Of a DNA stretch of 64,000 nt, positions 24,435 through 36,036 are shown in pieces (the stretch's first letter is position 1; each line of letters starts with the position of its first letter). The translations under genes were made by a program, and so were the position numbers. Source of the stretch: Monilinia fructicola (taxonomy: Eukaryota; Ascomycota; Leotiomycetes; Helotiales; Sclerotiniaceae); assembly GCA_008692225.1 (NCBI GenBank), contig VICG01000014.1, forward strand, positions 248,001 through 312,000, given 5' to 3'. The notes below the pieces were generated by a model that was not told the DNA's origin, did no database searches, and saw only the letters and a list, made by a program, of their open reading frames with translations.

Positions 24435-26530
24435 TTAAAGAACCTTCATCCCTCCATCTCCACTCCCACCCCCAACCTCCAACCTATCAGCTCCCATCCC
24501 CCCATCCCCAACCACGACCCCGCCTCTCCCCCTACTCCTTCTCCTCGCATCCAGATAGACCATAAACTCCTCGTAGCTCTCCGGCAAAACCTGCACTATC
24601 CCATCAACCTCAAACGTATAATTAAACTGACCCGTCGGTTTCGTCTCTCCATGCTCCACATTCTTAACCTTCGTATCGACTCTAATCTGCACTCTCGTCT
24701 TCACACCTTTGCCATCCACCCCCTCATCCACCCTCCCTTCTTCCTCGCCCCCAACAAGCACTCTGTCGCAATAAGCCAGCGTAGCACTCACATACAACAC
24801 ACTGCCTACCGGGACCGGATTTACAAAGGTACTAGGATCCAACGCTATGAAGATAGGGCGGGAATGCGAAATCGCCGACGCGCAAGTAAAGGCGAGTTCG
24901 AACGTTGATTTGAGGAGGAATCCGCCGAAGATCATAAAGTTGTGTCGGTTGCGATATTGGGGCTGCATGATTTGAACGGATTGGATCTTAGAGGCTGACA
25001 TGCGGGTGCAGGTTTTGGGGAGGACGGATGGGGTGTTTGGATCTGTGGGGCTTCAGTATGCCAGTTGGATGTGAGGAGTGAGGCAAAGGGATGGTATATG
25101 CTGAGGGAGAGGAAAACGGACCATGATAATCGAGGGTCTTCAACCATAACCTGTGGATTAAATCACTCTCCTCGTCATCCGGCTCTTTGCTTCTCAATCC
25201 TCTTCCCATCTCCCTTTTCCTCTTCTCGTAACTCCGCATTCCAAGCTCGTACGAATTTCTCTCCGCCTCGTTCTCCGGCTCTACACCCGCGATCTTCATT
25301 GCCTTTCTGGTGACAGGGTCAAGTGACACCATTGTAAATGCACATTCCATGAAGATATCTTCTTTTCTTCTCGGTTCCTTGCTTTCCTCGCCGGATGGGA
25401 GGGCTCTAGCAACTTGCAGAGAAACCTCCATACTAGATCTACCCGTAGCAAAAGTAACTTGACCCGAGAGTTCGAGATCACATATTTCGAGGAGAGGACG
25501 CGAGAGCGTTATTCGATCTACAGCGGCTGTAACGGTCATTACTGAATCACCGGTATGTTTATATGATATTACGCCGGCGAGAGCATCGAGATCCTGTTGT
25601 GTATGAGCTGATGTCTCTTCATGCTTTCATATCCCTTTCTTATTCCGTGGCCCTCCATTCACCTCTCCCATGCATCGACAAACTTCTCAATAAGAAAATA
25701 ACTCACCATAAATACAGCCCCCAGCCTAATATGTCCTGACGCCGTGATATAATTATCCAAAAGCCAAGGATCGCTTCCCAGGGGTAGAATCTATAGGTTG
25801 GATAGCGTTAGTATTTAACTATTTTGTAGTTTTACATTTGACATTTGCATCCGAGCGATACATCCGAGCGATAAAACCATGAGGTTATGAAAGGGATCAA
25901 GTTTTGATGAGAGGTGGGAGATGAGAAAGATTTTGAATCACGTGATCCACCTCCCTCTTGATCCCTCCTCTCACCCTTCTCATTTTCCTCTCTCCTTCTC
26001 ATCTTCCTCTCTCCTTCTTTGTCCTTCATCCCTCTTCTCACACCCTCTGACCCCATCGCCTCAAAAAATACCGAAACCCCGAAACCCGAAGAAGGAAAAC
26101 TCACCACCCTATGATAACTATCCCTCATCCTCTTCGTTCCCGGCCGATCTCCCTCCCCAGTCCGGGACACCAAGTTCCCATTCTTCCCCTCCCCCAAATT
26201 CAACTTCTTCACTACTTTCTCCCCTTCTCCCTTCCCCCCGCTTTCAGCCTCAGCTCTCTTTCTCTCCTCCCTCCTCCAAGCCTCAATAAATGGCAATCTC
26301 GTCCCGATCGCCGTCAGCTCCTTATACACACCATCGATCCCACAAAATCTGGTCGTAGAGAATTTCCTTGTCCTTCCCATCCCACCAGCACCCCTGTAGC
26401 TACTACATGACTTGTAATTAAGCGTGCTGAGATGATCAATATTGGGATATGACGGGGCGATTATAAGTTTTGAGCCCTTGATAGAGTGAAGTGGGAAGTT
26501 TAGTGGTAGGGAAGATTTGAGTTTCAGCAT
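24435..26530 (-). CDS. Acyl-CoA thioesterase, ACOT9-like double hotdog, 529 aa
   Basis: Hydrolyses fatty acyl-CoA to free acid and CoA; the Arg-rich N-terminus with RKFSTTRF suggests mitochondrial import. Four exons join in frame: 26105-26530, 25707-25790, 25122-25593 and 24435-25042, with introns starting GTGAGT, GTGAGT and GTCCGT and ending AG. The spliced product reads KRMRDSYHRVV, then PLGSDPWLLDNYITASGHIR, DLDALAGVISYKHTGDSV and ITLSRPLLEICDLELSGQVT (first hotdog). IQSVQIMQPQYRNRHNFMIF and FGGFLLKSTFELAFTCASAI mark the second hotdog. DPSTFVNPVPVGSVLYVSAT follows, as in ACOT9/10. The C-terminal 30 residues are Gly/Arg-rich. No frame error is needed. Start is the ATG at 26530; a later Met at the GGMGRTRKF segment is an alternative. 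Confidence 0.88.
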
Positions 26531-29473
26531 TTTAGAATGAGTATGGATGGACGGATGGTATAGCGTGATGATTGACTGAGAGGAGATGGAATGGAGGATA
26601 TTGATGAGGAGGATAGTGTATCTGTCACCATGGTGAGGTAGGTTATCGGTAATCGGGATATCGCGGGCATCGGTTAGTTCTAGTATGTAGGAAGATTAAA
26701 TGCTTTTCCGGTGGTTTGAAGTTTGAATATTACAAAGACGGTCGGTCAATGATCTATCAGATACGCAGGAGAATGGTTTGTTTCTTACTCGACTGTTCAT
26801 TGCAATGCCTGAGAAGGATAATGGGTGAATTGATTCAACATGTATATTTCTACCAATATCCGCATTATTGTGTATAGCACTTAAGGTTACGCCCATAAGA
26901 CATTCATTCAAAGCACCACATACATGCATTGAATATCTCAGTTGATATAGAATATTGTTACTATTATTATTTGTTTATCTTGTATCACGACTACCCGTGG
27001 ACTCCAATACTATATCCGAGTAGTGAAATTCTTTACAAATCCAACGAGCCTTCGCGATCCCTATAATCCAACCTCGAGAGGGAGAAAAGGGGTAAAGAAA
27101 GAATTAAGAGCCGACACAAAACCCTCACTCACATCCAACCCGATCCATATGCCAACAACTATTATATCTAATCCACGAATAAGGAAGATACCGTGACCGT
27201 GTTCACATAGACAATAAAAGATTAAAAGAATAATCAATTCAGCTGTTCCACCCCTAGAATAGAAACTCACAATACAATAAACCCTCTCCCGATCCGCCTC
27301 TATATCCGAAAGTTCAAACCCCTTTCTCCTTCCTCCCTCCGACTCATCCCATCTCATGTCTTCCGCCCCTGTTCCTTTCATCATTCCGATATATATACCC
27401 CAACCTCTAATTTTCTCCTTTCAACAAACATCCAACACCTCCAAATCAGTGCAGGAATGAACGTGACGCGCTTTCACCGAAGCTCCTAATATCCTGCGAC
27501 GGAACGCCAAGGCAATCATGGAGGAACTGTTCGAACAAGCGAATAAAAACATGTCATTATTTTGCAGATAAATAAATGGATGAGCTCGGCACAGGGTTGG
27601 TTGCATGGCACGGGCTCCGCTCCCGGATTCGGAAAAATCATCTCCTTTGGATGACCTCGGGAATTAATTATCGTCCAATTTTCGACTTGGACGTTGAGAT
27701 AGATCAAAGTTACGGGAGATGATACCCTTTTTGCATATACGATGGAGCCCGCAAAGGAATACTGTATTTCGCCAAGGAGAGCGGACACACGGAAATTCGC
27801 ATGATGAATGAGTCAAAGTGGAGATTTTGGCGGGAAGTGGAGTGCCGGGTGTTTGGGTGGAAGGGTTGGCATGGTGCGGCGTTGGGGGTAAAACTGTTTG
27901 ATGGTATGATGGGGCGGGTTGAGTAGGTAGATACGGTAGTTCTTGCTTATGGAGAGTGGTAGAGGGAATTCGAAACGGCTCGAGAGGTTTGTGGGGTTTG
28001 TTTGTTTCGTATTGTACGAGGAGGAGTGTATGCAGTTTCTATATATATGCGGTACATACATAGTACGTATGATTCGTGGGTCGTAGGTCGTAGTAATGGT
28101 ATTGAGGTTTTGGAATGCTGTTCTACTTGCCACCCTCTCTTTCAGTGCATTGTACTGTATGGCCATATGCATTGAGCGGGTACTGGGGAATGGGGAATTT
28201 GAAGCGAAGAAAAGGGGAAGGAAAAGCAGAAATATGTAGTTGGTGGTGAAGGAGAAGAAGCACTTATTAAACTTATACGGCACTCATCTTATCAGAGTAA
28301 CAAGTAAAAATATACAGTATTTGGACAAATTTTAAGTGTTAAATGTAGTTCTACTTTACTCTTGCTTCCAGCTAATTGAGATTAAGATAATGCGGAACAA
28401 TGTTGAAATCTTAGCATCTATATCTATCAGATATACTCGAGTACTCATCTATAAATAAACCGTTATGACATCGCTGATAGCAATTCGGTAGGCAAATACT
28501 CATGCATTTTTGGTCTCTTAAGTATATTAAGTATTTCTTGAGTATACGTACTATGGTGGGTATGTTCTGTTCTGACATATCATATCATATTGTATCTCAA
28601 TATAATATAACAGAGAATCTAGGATGAATATTTGTATAGTCACCCAGATCACCTATCTAGACTACCTACCCAGATTACCTATTTAGCTACCAACAAGTAC
28701 AGTTAGCAAGTCAATAACCAACACTAAAAACTATCCATCTATATTCCCATTGATCCTCTCTCAAATTTTTACATCACATCCATCCCTCTCCCCCATGGCC
28801 AAACGCTCAAAACTATCACAACCTGATTTCTCACCACTCACATATAATACCAACCTATTTCTTGATTACAAGAACCTACCGTATATATGTCAACAGCCGA
28901 CTTTCACTTGCTAGCTAGCATTGACAGTTTTCCAAATTCCAAAATCTTTCTGCCTTCTACTTGGTACTCAGAGAGTGGAAAGTCTTACGCCGCCAACGTA
29001 CGGTACGTATATGTAAGACTTACAAGATAACATAGATATAACACTGACATACAACGCCGAAGCTACGTGTATGATATACACATAAAAGTTGAAACATACA
29101 TATACTGTGCCGTCGATGCACTTCAAGATATGGTAAAACTTGCTGTTGCACCAACGGTTGGTTTGTTGATTGGTTGATTGGTTGATTGGTTGATTGGTTG
29201 ATTGGTTGATTGATAGGTGGCCATGGAGGATGTATATGTATGAATGCTGTAAGATTATAAACCTCAAAGATACATCGATAATATTTGTGACCATAAGATG
29301 TGAAGAGTGGAGCATTCCTATTTATATCCCGTATTCTCTCTGTTTTCGCTTCGGACTTCCACGTTCGACTGCTCCTGCACTATTACCATTGATAACCTAT
29401 ATCACTCACCTCACAGCAACCCCTCTCCTACGTATCTCAACTTCTTACGCCCCCTCCTCTTCCTATCACCGCA
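26531..29473. other. intergenic with an octamer array
   Basis: About 2.9 kb without a supported gene. A TTGATTGG octamer array (about 6-7 copies) lies at 29164-29213. Minus-strand frames at 27061-27384 and 27421-27788 are open but show no domain, start context or splice structure that I can defend. The palindrome ACTCGAGTA occurs near 28435. Confidence 0.45.
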
Positions 29474-30403
29474 ATGCCCCGTCCCACCTCCAAAGCCGTC
29501 TTCGTCCTCGTCTCTGGAGCCTCTCAATCCCCCGCCCACTACGGCTACCTCCTGCATCTCCTCCTAACCCGCGGCCACCCGGTCTACTCCGCCATACTTC
29601 CAAGTACAGAAGCAATAAGAACGTGACAGCACAAGACGACGCCGACTATGTGCGTGAACACATGCTTCTTCCAATTCTGGACACGGAGCAGCATAATGTG
29701 GTCATGATAATGCACTCCTACAGGCAAGAGATCCTCGATGCCTTGGCTTCGAACTCCTCAACATTTTCCATGGAAACCCCAACTGACTGTCCGATGAAAC
29801 AGTGGTGTTCCAGGCAGTGCGGCGGCGGTGGGATTATGAAAGGCAGAACGCGCCGCAGCCGGCAAAAGCACTTATGCCGTGGGACAGATTTATATCGCCT
29901 CGCTCTTGATCAAAGGCGGAGATGGAGGGGACATTGTTGCAGCTCTCGGTGGACAGCTCCTACCTCATATCGCTCCTGACGTAAGTGATTTCTTTTTGCC
30001 GTGTCGTATTCTGCTTCCATTTCAATTGATTCTGAGGGAGTGTTTATAAAGCTGCTGGTATCCTTACCTGTGATGACCCTGCTCCACCATTGTATGGTGA
30101 TGTGACCCCAAAGGAATCACAAGATGCTATCGTGATGTCGACTTTATGTCCTAGTTATGCTTCGCGGAATAGCCCTTGTCCACGCGCCTCTTGGAACTCA
30201 AAGGATTTCAAAGGTAGGATCGCTTTTGTGCGCATTCTTAAAGACACAGGTATTCCTCTCGAGATCCAGGACATGGTTATTGAAGGGACGGGAGCGGAGT
30301 GGATTGTTAGAGATGTAAATACTGGTCATAGGCCTAATTTGTCGGCACCAGAGGAAGTTGAGATATTTTGGAGGAACTGTTAAAGGTGTTTGAGGGGTTG
30401 TGA
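29474..30403 (+). CDS. alpha/beta-hydrolase, frame-interrupted
   Basis: A small alpha/beta-hydrolase of the fungal class that opens with a beta strand and an oxyanion-type loop: the ATG at 29474 gives KAVFVLVSGASQSPAHYGYL. NVTAQDDADYVREHMLLPIL and NVVMIMHSYSG (nucleophile-elbow region, Ser in HSYSG) follow. An intron with a GC donor is likely at 29724-29802, and a second, GTAAGT-started, at 29981-30036. Later parts are YIASLLIKGGDGGDIVAALG and CDDPAPPLYGDVTPKE; a His in NTGHRPNLSAPEEVE may complete the triad. Breaks: a missing base near 29611, an in-frame TGA near 29839, an offset just after the second intron and another offset near 30365. After that last offset the frame reads FLEELLKVFEGL-like to a stop at 30403. 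Substrate unknown. It is either damaged by sequencing errors or a recent pseudogene; the TGA favours some real decay. Confidence 0.72.
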
Positions 30404-31282
30404 TAGAATCTGATTGATGGAAATGTAGATGTTGAGTTGGATAGCAGAAAATAATATGAGCATGTTGACCTTGAGAAGACTCAAGGATTGATCTCAATAT
30501 GGTGATATGAATGATGGTTTGTTAAATAATTGGGTCTCTGATAAGACTGAGCCCAGTGAAGGAGTAGATGAATCCACAAATATATGAATGAAATTCTCAA
30601 AGAGATATAAAGCATAAAGAAGGATGAGAGAGAGTAGAATGACACTCATCACTTCAAACCACCACAATCATAAACCTTCAAGAAGCCAATCCATCCCAAC
30701 AACCAACTCACATCCTTCAAATAAAACCCAACAACGAACACTCAATCTCACAATCTCAAAATCCTCAAGCCCCAGTAAGCATACCTTGAATAAGTCCAAT
30801 CCCCAAAACCTCCCATCAAAACCCCCCTCACCCACAACTCTTCATAGCCCTCCATAGCCCTCCTAACCCACCCTCAAAAAAACACTCCGCTCCGCTGGCC
30901 CTCCGGGGGCCACTGCCGTGGAGGCCGACCAACGTATCTTCTCAACACGCCATTCCTCCTCCTGTCTCGGTAATATAACCAGCCCGCGCCTCCATCCTTG
31001 CCTTCCTCTTCTCACACGCACACACACACACGTGACATTACCCCATGCAACCCGTCGTTTCATCTAAAAATAGGTCGCGGGACGAAAAGCGAAAAAGCAA
31101 GAAAGCAAGCAGGAAAGTGAGAAAACTTAATTCACAAGCCCCATGCTACGGAGTATATTCCTCGGCGGGATCTGCATCCTTGTTTTGGGTTGACCGTTGA
31201 GGGTCCAGGTTATGGTTAGGCTGGGTAGGGTTAGGTGAGGTGGTTTAGGGTACGTTGAGTTGAGAATTTAGGGGTGTAGATA
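30404..31282. other. intergenic
   Basis: No gene recognised. A CACA dinucleotide run lies at about 31019-31031, and TACGGAGTATATTCC occurs at about 31147. The AT-rich island begins abruptly at 31283. Confidence 0.5.
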
Positions 31283-31550
31283 AGTCGCCAATCCTACTTT
31301 TCGCCACCCCCCCATTTAACCAGCATTTCACACCAAAAACAGCGATTTTAAGGTATTAATAACTCTATGAAAAATATATATATTGTTTTTAATTTTAATT
31401 AAAGCTTTGTTATATAGATTTTAAAGATTTTGAAGATCTTAAATTTTTTAAGGATTCTAAATTTTTAAATTTTTTTTTATAAATAGTAATATAAATTATA
31501 TAAAATTAGAATTTTTAATTTTAGACTTATATAGAAATTATATATATATT

Positions 31551-31715
31551 ACGATTATATACTAGAGTAAGTTACTAGAGGTTAATTAACTAGAATAAAA
31601 AAGCTAAGTAGAAAAGAGATCTTTTAAAAGCCCTAGAGATCCCTTTTATAAATAGTATCGCTTAGTTAGCGTAATAATATATTACGTATTTAAACACGCG
31701 TTATTTATTAGAATA
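31551..31715 (+). repeat. inverted-repeat unit 1 nested in copy A
   Basis: About 165 bp beginning ACGATTATATACTAGAGTAA that is repeated in inverted orientation at about 32181-32341. This unit carries many more A/T substitutions than its partner. The surrounding family 2 arm sequence is interrupted here compared with copy B. Confidence 0.55.
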
Positions 31716-32180
31716 TAAAATCAAAACTTTAAAAAAGAGAAATTAAAAATAATCTATAAATTTTTATAAGATCTATTAATTAATATATTAAAAATAAGCT
31801 ATTTAAATTATATATAATATTTATAAGTATAAATAGATTAGTAGAATATATATATTAACTATATAGATATAAAACAACTAAAGAATATAAATCTATAGAA
31901 GTGGAATATTATATTAGAATACTACTATACTAGCGTATAAGCACGTGCCCTAGTACACGTGACTTAATATTCCAATATATAATAATTTATAAATAATTAA
32001 TAAATTAAAAGTATAAGTTTTTTTAATTAAAATCTCTATATTAGTAATAGAAAACGTAGATTATAATAAAGATAATCTTTATTAAAACTATTTAATATTC
32101 TTTATTTATGGATTCGAAGAATTAACCTTAGAGAAGTGTAGAATTATATAATTATTATTATATGATTATTATACCTATAC

Positions 32181-32341
32181 TATTTTAACGAATATCACGT
32201 GCCTTAGGCACGTGATATCTCATCACGCTAAGCGATACTATATATATAAGAGATCTCTAAGTCCCTTAGAGATCTCTTCCCTCCTTAGCTTTCTTATTCT
32301 AGTTAATTAACCTCTATTGATTCGCTCTAATATATAATCGT
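32181..32341 (-). repeat. inverted-repeat unit 2 nested in copy A
   Basis: Reverse-complement partner of 31551-31715; the first 115 bases of the arms align closely. It contains the palindromic core CACGTGCCTTAGGCACGTG, largely destroyed in the partner by G-to-A changes. The two could be independent inverted insertions or the ends of one 791 bp element. Confidence 0.55.
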
Positions 32342-32443
32342 AACAACTATAAAAGGTTTAAAATGAAAAAACACGAACTTTAAATCCTTAACGGCTTATA
32401 TAATTAATTATAAATAAATAATGAAAATTTTAATTAATTGAAT

Positions 32444-32599
32444 ACTAGCACTCGCGGAAAATAAATTTTCAGACTATGGATTCTTCGAATTTTATTACTT
32501 AATGGGGGCTAGCCCCCAAACCCCCAATCCTCACTTCGTTCGAGGCTAATAAAATTCTACGAATCTATAATCTAAAAATTTATTTTCCGCGAGTGCTAG
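32444..32599. mobile_element. foldback/MITE-like palindromic element, copy 1 (156 bp)
   Basis: Both ends read CTAGCACTCGCGGAAAATAA toward the centre. The arms are about 53 bp with few mismatches, and the centre holds a GGGGGCTAGCCCCC palindrome. TA flanks each end. A second copy lies at 49252-49410 in the opposite orientation. No coding capacity. Confidence 0.75.
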
Positions 32600-32600
32600 T

Positions 32601-32757
<157 letters not shown>

Positions 32758-32989
32758 AATCATTTTTTAAATACTTTACTATTATATATTTATTTTCTAC
32801 TTTCTTAATTTAGAATAAATACTTTTATATTATAAAGAGATATTTAATATAATTATATTCTATATTAAGTATATAAATAATAATATTCTTTTTTTTCTAT
32901 ATCTCTTTTTATATTTTATAATGTATTTTTTTATAATATTTTTAAATAAATATTAGTTTTTATAATTTTCTTAATAATAATTCTATTTT

Positions 32990-33345
32990 ATTCTATTTAT
33001 TCTATTTATTCTATTTATTCTATTTATTCTATTTATTCTATTTATTCTATTTATTCTATTTATTCTACTTCGAGTATTTATTCTATTTATTTATTCTATT
33101 TATTCTATTTATTCTATTTATTCTATTTATTCTATTTATTCTATTTTATTCTACTCGAGTATTTATTCTATTTATTCTATTTATTCTATTTATTCTATTT
33201 ATTCTACTCGAGTATTTATTCTATTTATTCTATTTATTCTATTTATTCTATTTATTCTATTTATTCTATTTATTCTATTTATTCTATTTATTCTATTTAT
33301 TCTATTTATTTCTATTTATTCTATTTATTCTATTTAGTTTACTTT
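32990..33345. repeat. 9-bp tandem array TTCTATTTA
   Basis: About 35-40 copies of the 9-mer TTCTATTTA, interrupted by ACTCGAGTA or ACTTCGAGTA inserts near 33067, 33153 and 33207. The corresponding position of copy B lacks the array, so it expanded after the copies separated. Confidence 0.85.
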
Positions 33346-33479
33346 TAAATATTTTTCTATTTAATTTAATATCTAGAATTTATAAAGAAGCTTTATAGTT
33401 TTTATATATTTCTTAATATATTTTTAATTATATATAAAATATATAAAGTATTTATTATAATTATAATAGTAAACCTCTT

Positions 33480-33690
33480 TATTTATTATTTATTATTTAT
33501 TATTTATTATTTTTTATTATTTATTATTTATTATTTATTATTTATTATTTATTATTTATTATTTATTATTTATTATTTATTATTTATTATTTATTATTTA
33601 TTATTTATTATTTATTTATTTATTATTTATTATTTATTATTTATTATTTATTATTTTATTATTTATTATTTATTATTTGTTATTTATTAT
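33480..33690. repeat. 7-bp tandem array TTATTTA
   Basis: About 28-30 near-perfect copies of TTATTTA. The reverse-complement array occurs in copy B at 48645-48850. The boundary to normal-composition DNA at 33690 falls exactly at its end. Confidence 0.88.
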
Positions 33691-34293
33691 TTAAATTCCA
33701 CCACCCTCACCCAGCGCCATTTCAATAACCAACTCTTCCCCTCCCCTTCCCATCCCCATCTTCCCTCCATCTCCCCATCCCTTAGAACGAATCAAGCGAT
33801 TCCACAGATAGCATCCATCCAGCACCCAACATATCCAAGCCCTCACATCCCCTCCCTCCCCTCGATAGATAGCCTTATGCACCCTCCAAAACCCGCCTGA
33901 TCCCACAACAAGCACCTACACCATCAGCTGCGCACTCAATCATGCCTCCCTCAACCTGCTTGTGCTCAAGCAAGAGAGGACCACCCAAGTCACAACCACA
34001 GGCACAGCCCCTGCCACCGAGGGATGGCGAGTGGCGTGGACGATGGTGGGTTGGCCCGGCGCGGGAAAGCAAACGTCCCATTGCACGTGTTGGGTTTGAA
34101 AACGGTTTGATCGACATTTTCTGGATGATCAGATTGTAGGTTACGTAGGGGAGGAGGGTAGGTAGGTTGGTTGGTTGGTTGGTTGGTTGGTTGGTTAGCT
34201 AGCCTTTTTTCTTTTTTCTTCAAGGGATTATTAGGGGATTGGGGATTGGGGATTGGGGATTGGGGTTTGGTGGTGGTGATGGTGGTAGTGTTG

Positions 34294-34336
<43 letters not shown>

Positions 34337-35166
34337 CTAGAACTAACGAATTAACTAGGCTAGGTACCTAAGGGAACTAACTAATTGTCTTTATTAGGGA
34401 TGAGGGATGAGGGATAGGGATACAGTAGGGACGAGGGATTATCCATCTCTATCTCCTGTACCCGTACTCCAACATCCACGGCAATGATTGGACGATCAGA
34501 TGATCGGAGTATGAGATTACCGCAGTGATCCACGGGGCAAGGTTGCTGCATCCTGTAGAATGAATCTACTCGCACTTTACAGTGATGTTCTCCACGGGTT
34601 GGTTGGGCTAGATCGTACACCTACCGCCTGGGTCGTGTTTGGGGCGCGAGATGAAATGAGAGGAAGTGAGATGAAATGGAGTGCGAAAGGTGTAATGTAC
34701 GAAGTGTACGTGTATTTGGTTGGCTCTGATACATACCGTATGATGCACGAGGCGTTACGTACTGAGCAGATAATTAGATCATCAGATCGGATGCGAAGCA
34801 GAAATGTACGACGCATGGTGAAGTGAGTGAGTGATGAGATCATATGGGTTGTTGGTATTTTTAATGTTTTTCGGGGGGGGGGGGGACAATTCTACTAGGG
34901 ACTTCTGACCTCTAGATTCTGAGTTTGGATTTCGATTGAGATTTGAATATATAGATGGAGGGGTGAAAGATGAGGAGATGGTTTTATGGTAGGTTGTGTG
35001 TGGATGGATGATTTTTATATAGAAGATAGCCCTAGAGGTAGATGATGTATTTATTCTATTTGTCCTAGCGATATATAGGAATTTGAATCTTAATAATTAC
35101 TCGAGTAAATATATTAAATACTTATAGATATATAATAGGGCATACGAGATATCGTATGTATATTAT

Positions 35167-35201
<35 letters not shown>

Positions 35202-35997
35202 CTCCGTATTGCTAGTATATATTAACGGAGTATATAATTCATATTCAATATCAATCCATCCGAGTAGACTTAAACAGGCGTCTATTTCAAGATCTATATT
35301 TAGGATCTGGGCGGATGATGAAAGAGGCTTGTGAATAAATGAATAAATAAATGAATGAATAAATAAATGGAATGCAAACATGAATACTTGTACTTAAGAT
35401 ATATCTATCACCTATTCTTCTAGATACCCAGTATCTCCTTATCCATGAATATTTTCAGTATACAGAGTACATACAGACGGACTTGAGGAGGAACAGGAGC
35501 GAGGAATATATTCATCTACCGTATCTACACAGAGACGCAGCACAAATCGATTTGATCCATCTGTTATTGAATACGCAATTATTTATGAAATGGTAGATTT
35601 GGATTGATTTTATTGTACTGTACTGTACTGTACTTTACTGTCCAATACCGTATAGGTAAGGCATACATACTGAGCTGAATAGATCCATCCATCCATCCAC
35701 ACTCCGTATATACGTACCTGGCTAGTATAGTAAGGAACGCTCGAGACATTTTCTTTTAAATACCTAGTAAACATATTTGGTACACGTAATCAATGATTAT
35801 CCTCATTCCAGATATTCGCATCAATATTAGTCCCAGGTTCCAAGGTTAGTTTGGATGGGACTGGTTTGGTTGTTTGGTTGTTTGGGTTGTTTGTTTATTT
35901 GTTTATTCAATTATGATGAAAGGAATCTGTATATAAATAGTTGGATACATTGGATTATATTGATATCCATGGATTGTTGTGATAATTATTTCAAGGC

Positions 35998-36036
<39 letters not shown>

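Noticed and set aside
24390..24908. 172-codon plus-strand frame
   Set aside because: Antisense to thioesterase exon 4, whose protein is clearly recognisable.
27061..27788. Minus-strand frames of 61-107 codons
   Set aside because: No domain, no convincing exon joins, several frames open at once.
33691..34117. Minus-strand frames just beyond the AT island
   Set aside because: Weak resemblance to a Cys-containing enzyme could not be supported by any motif. Low-complexity Gly/Trp composition.
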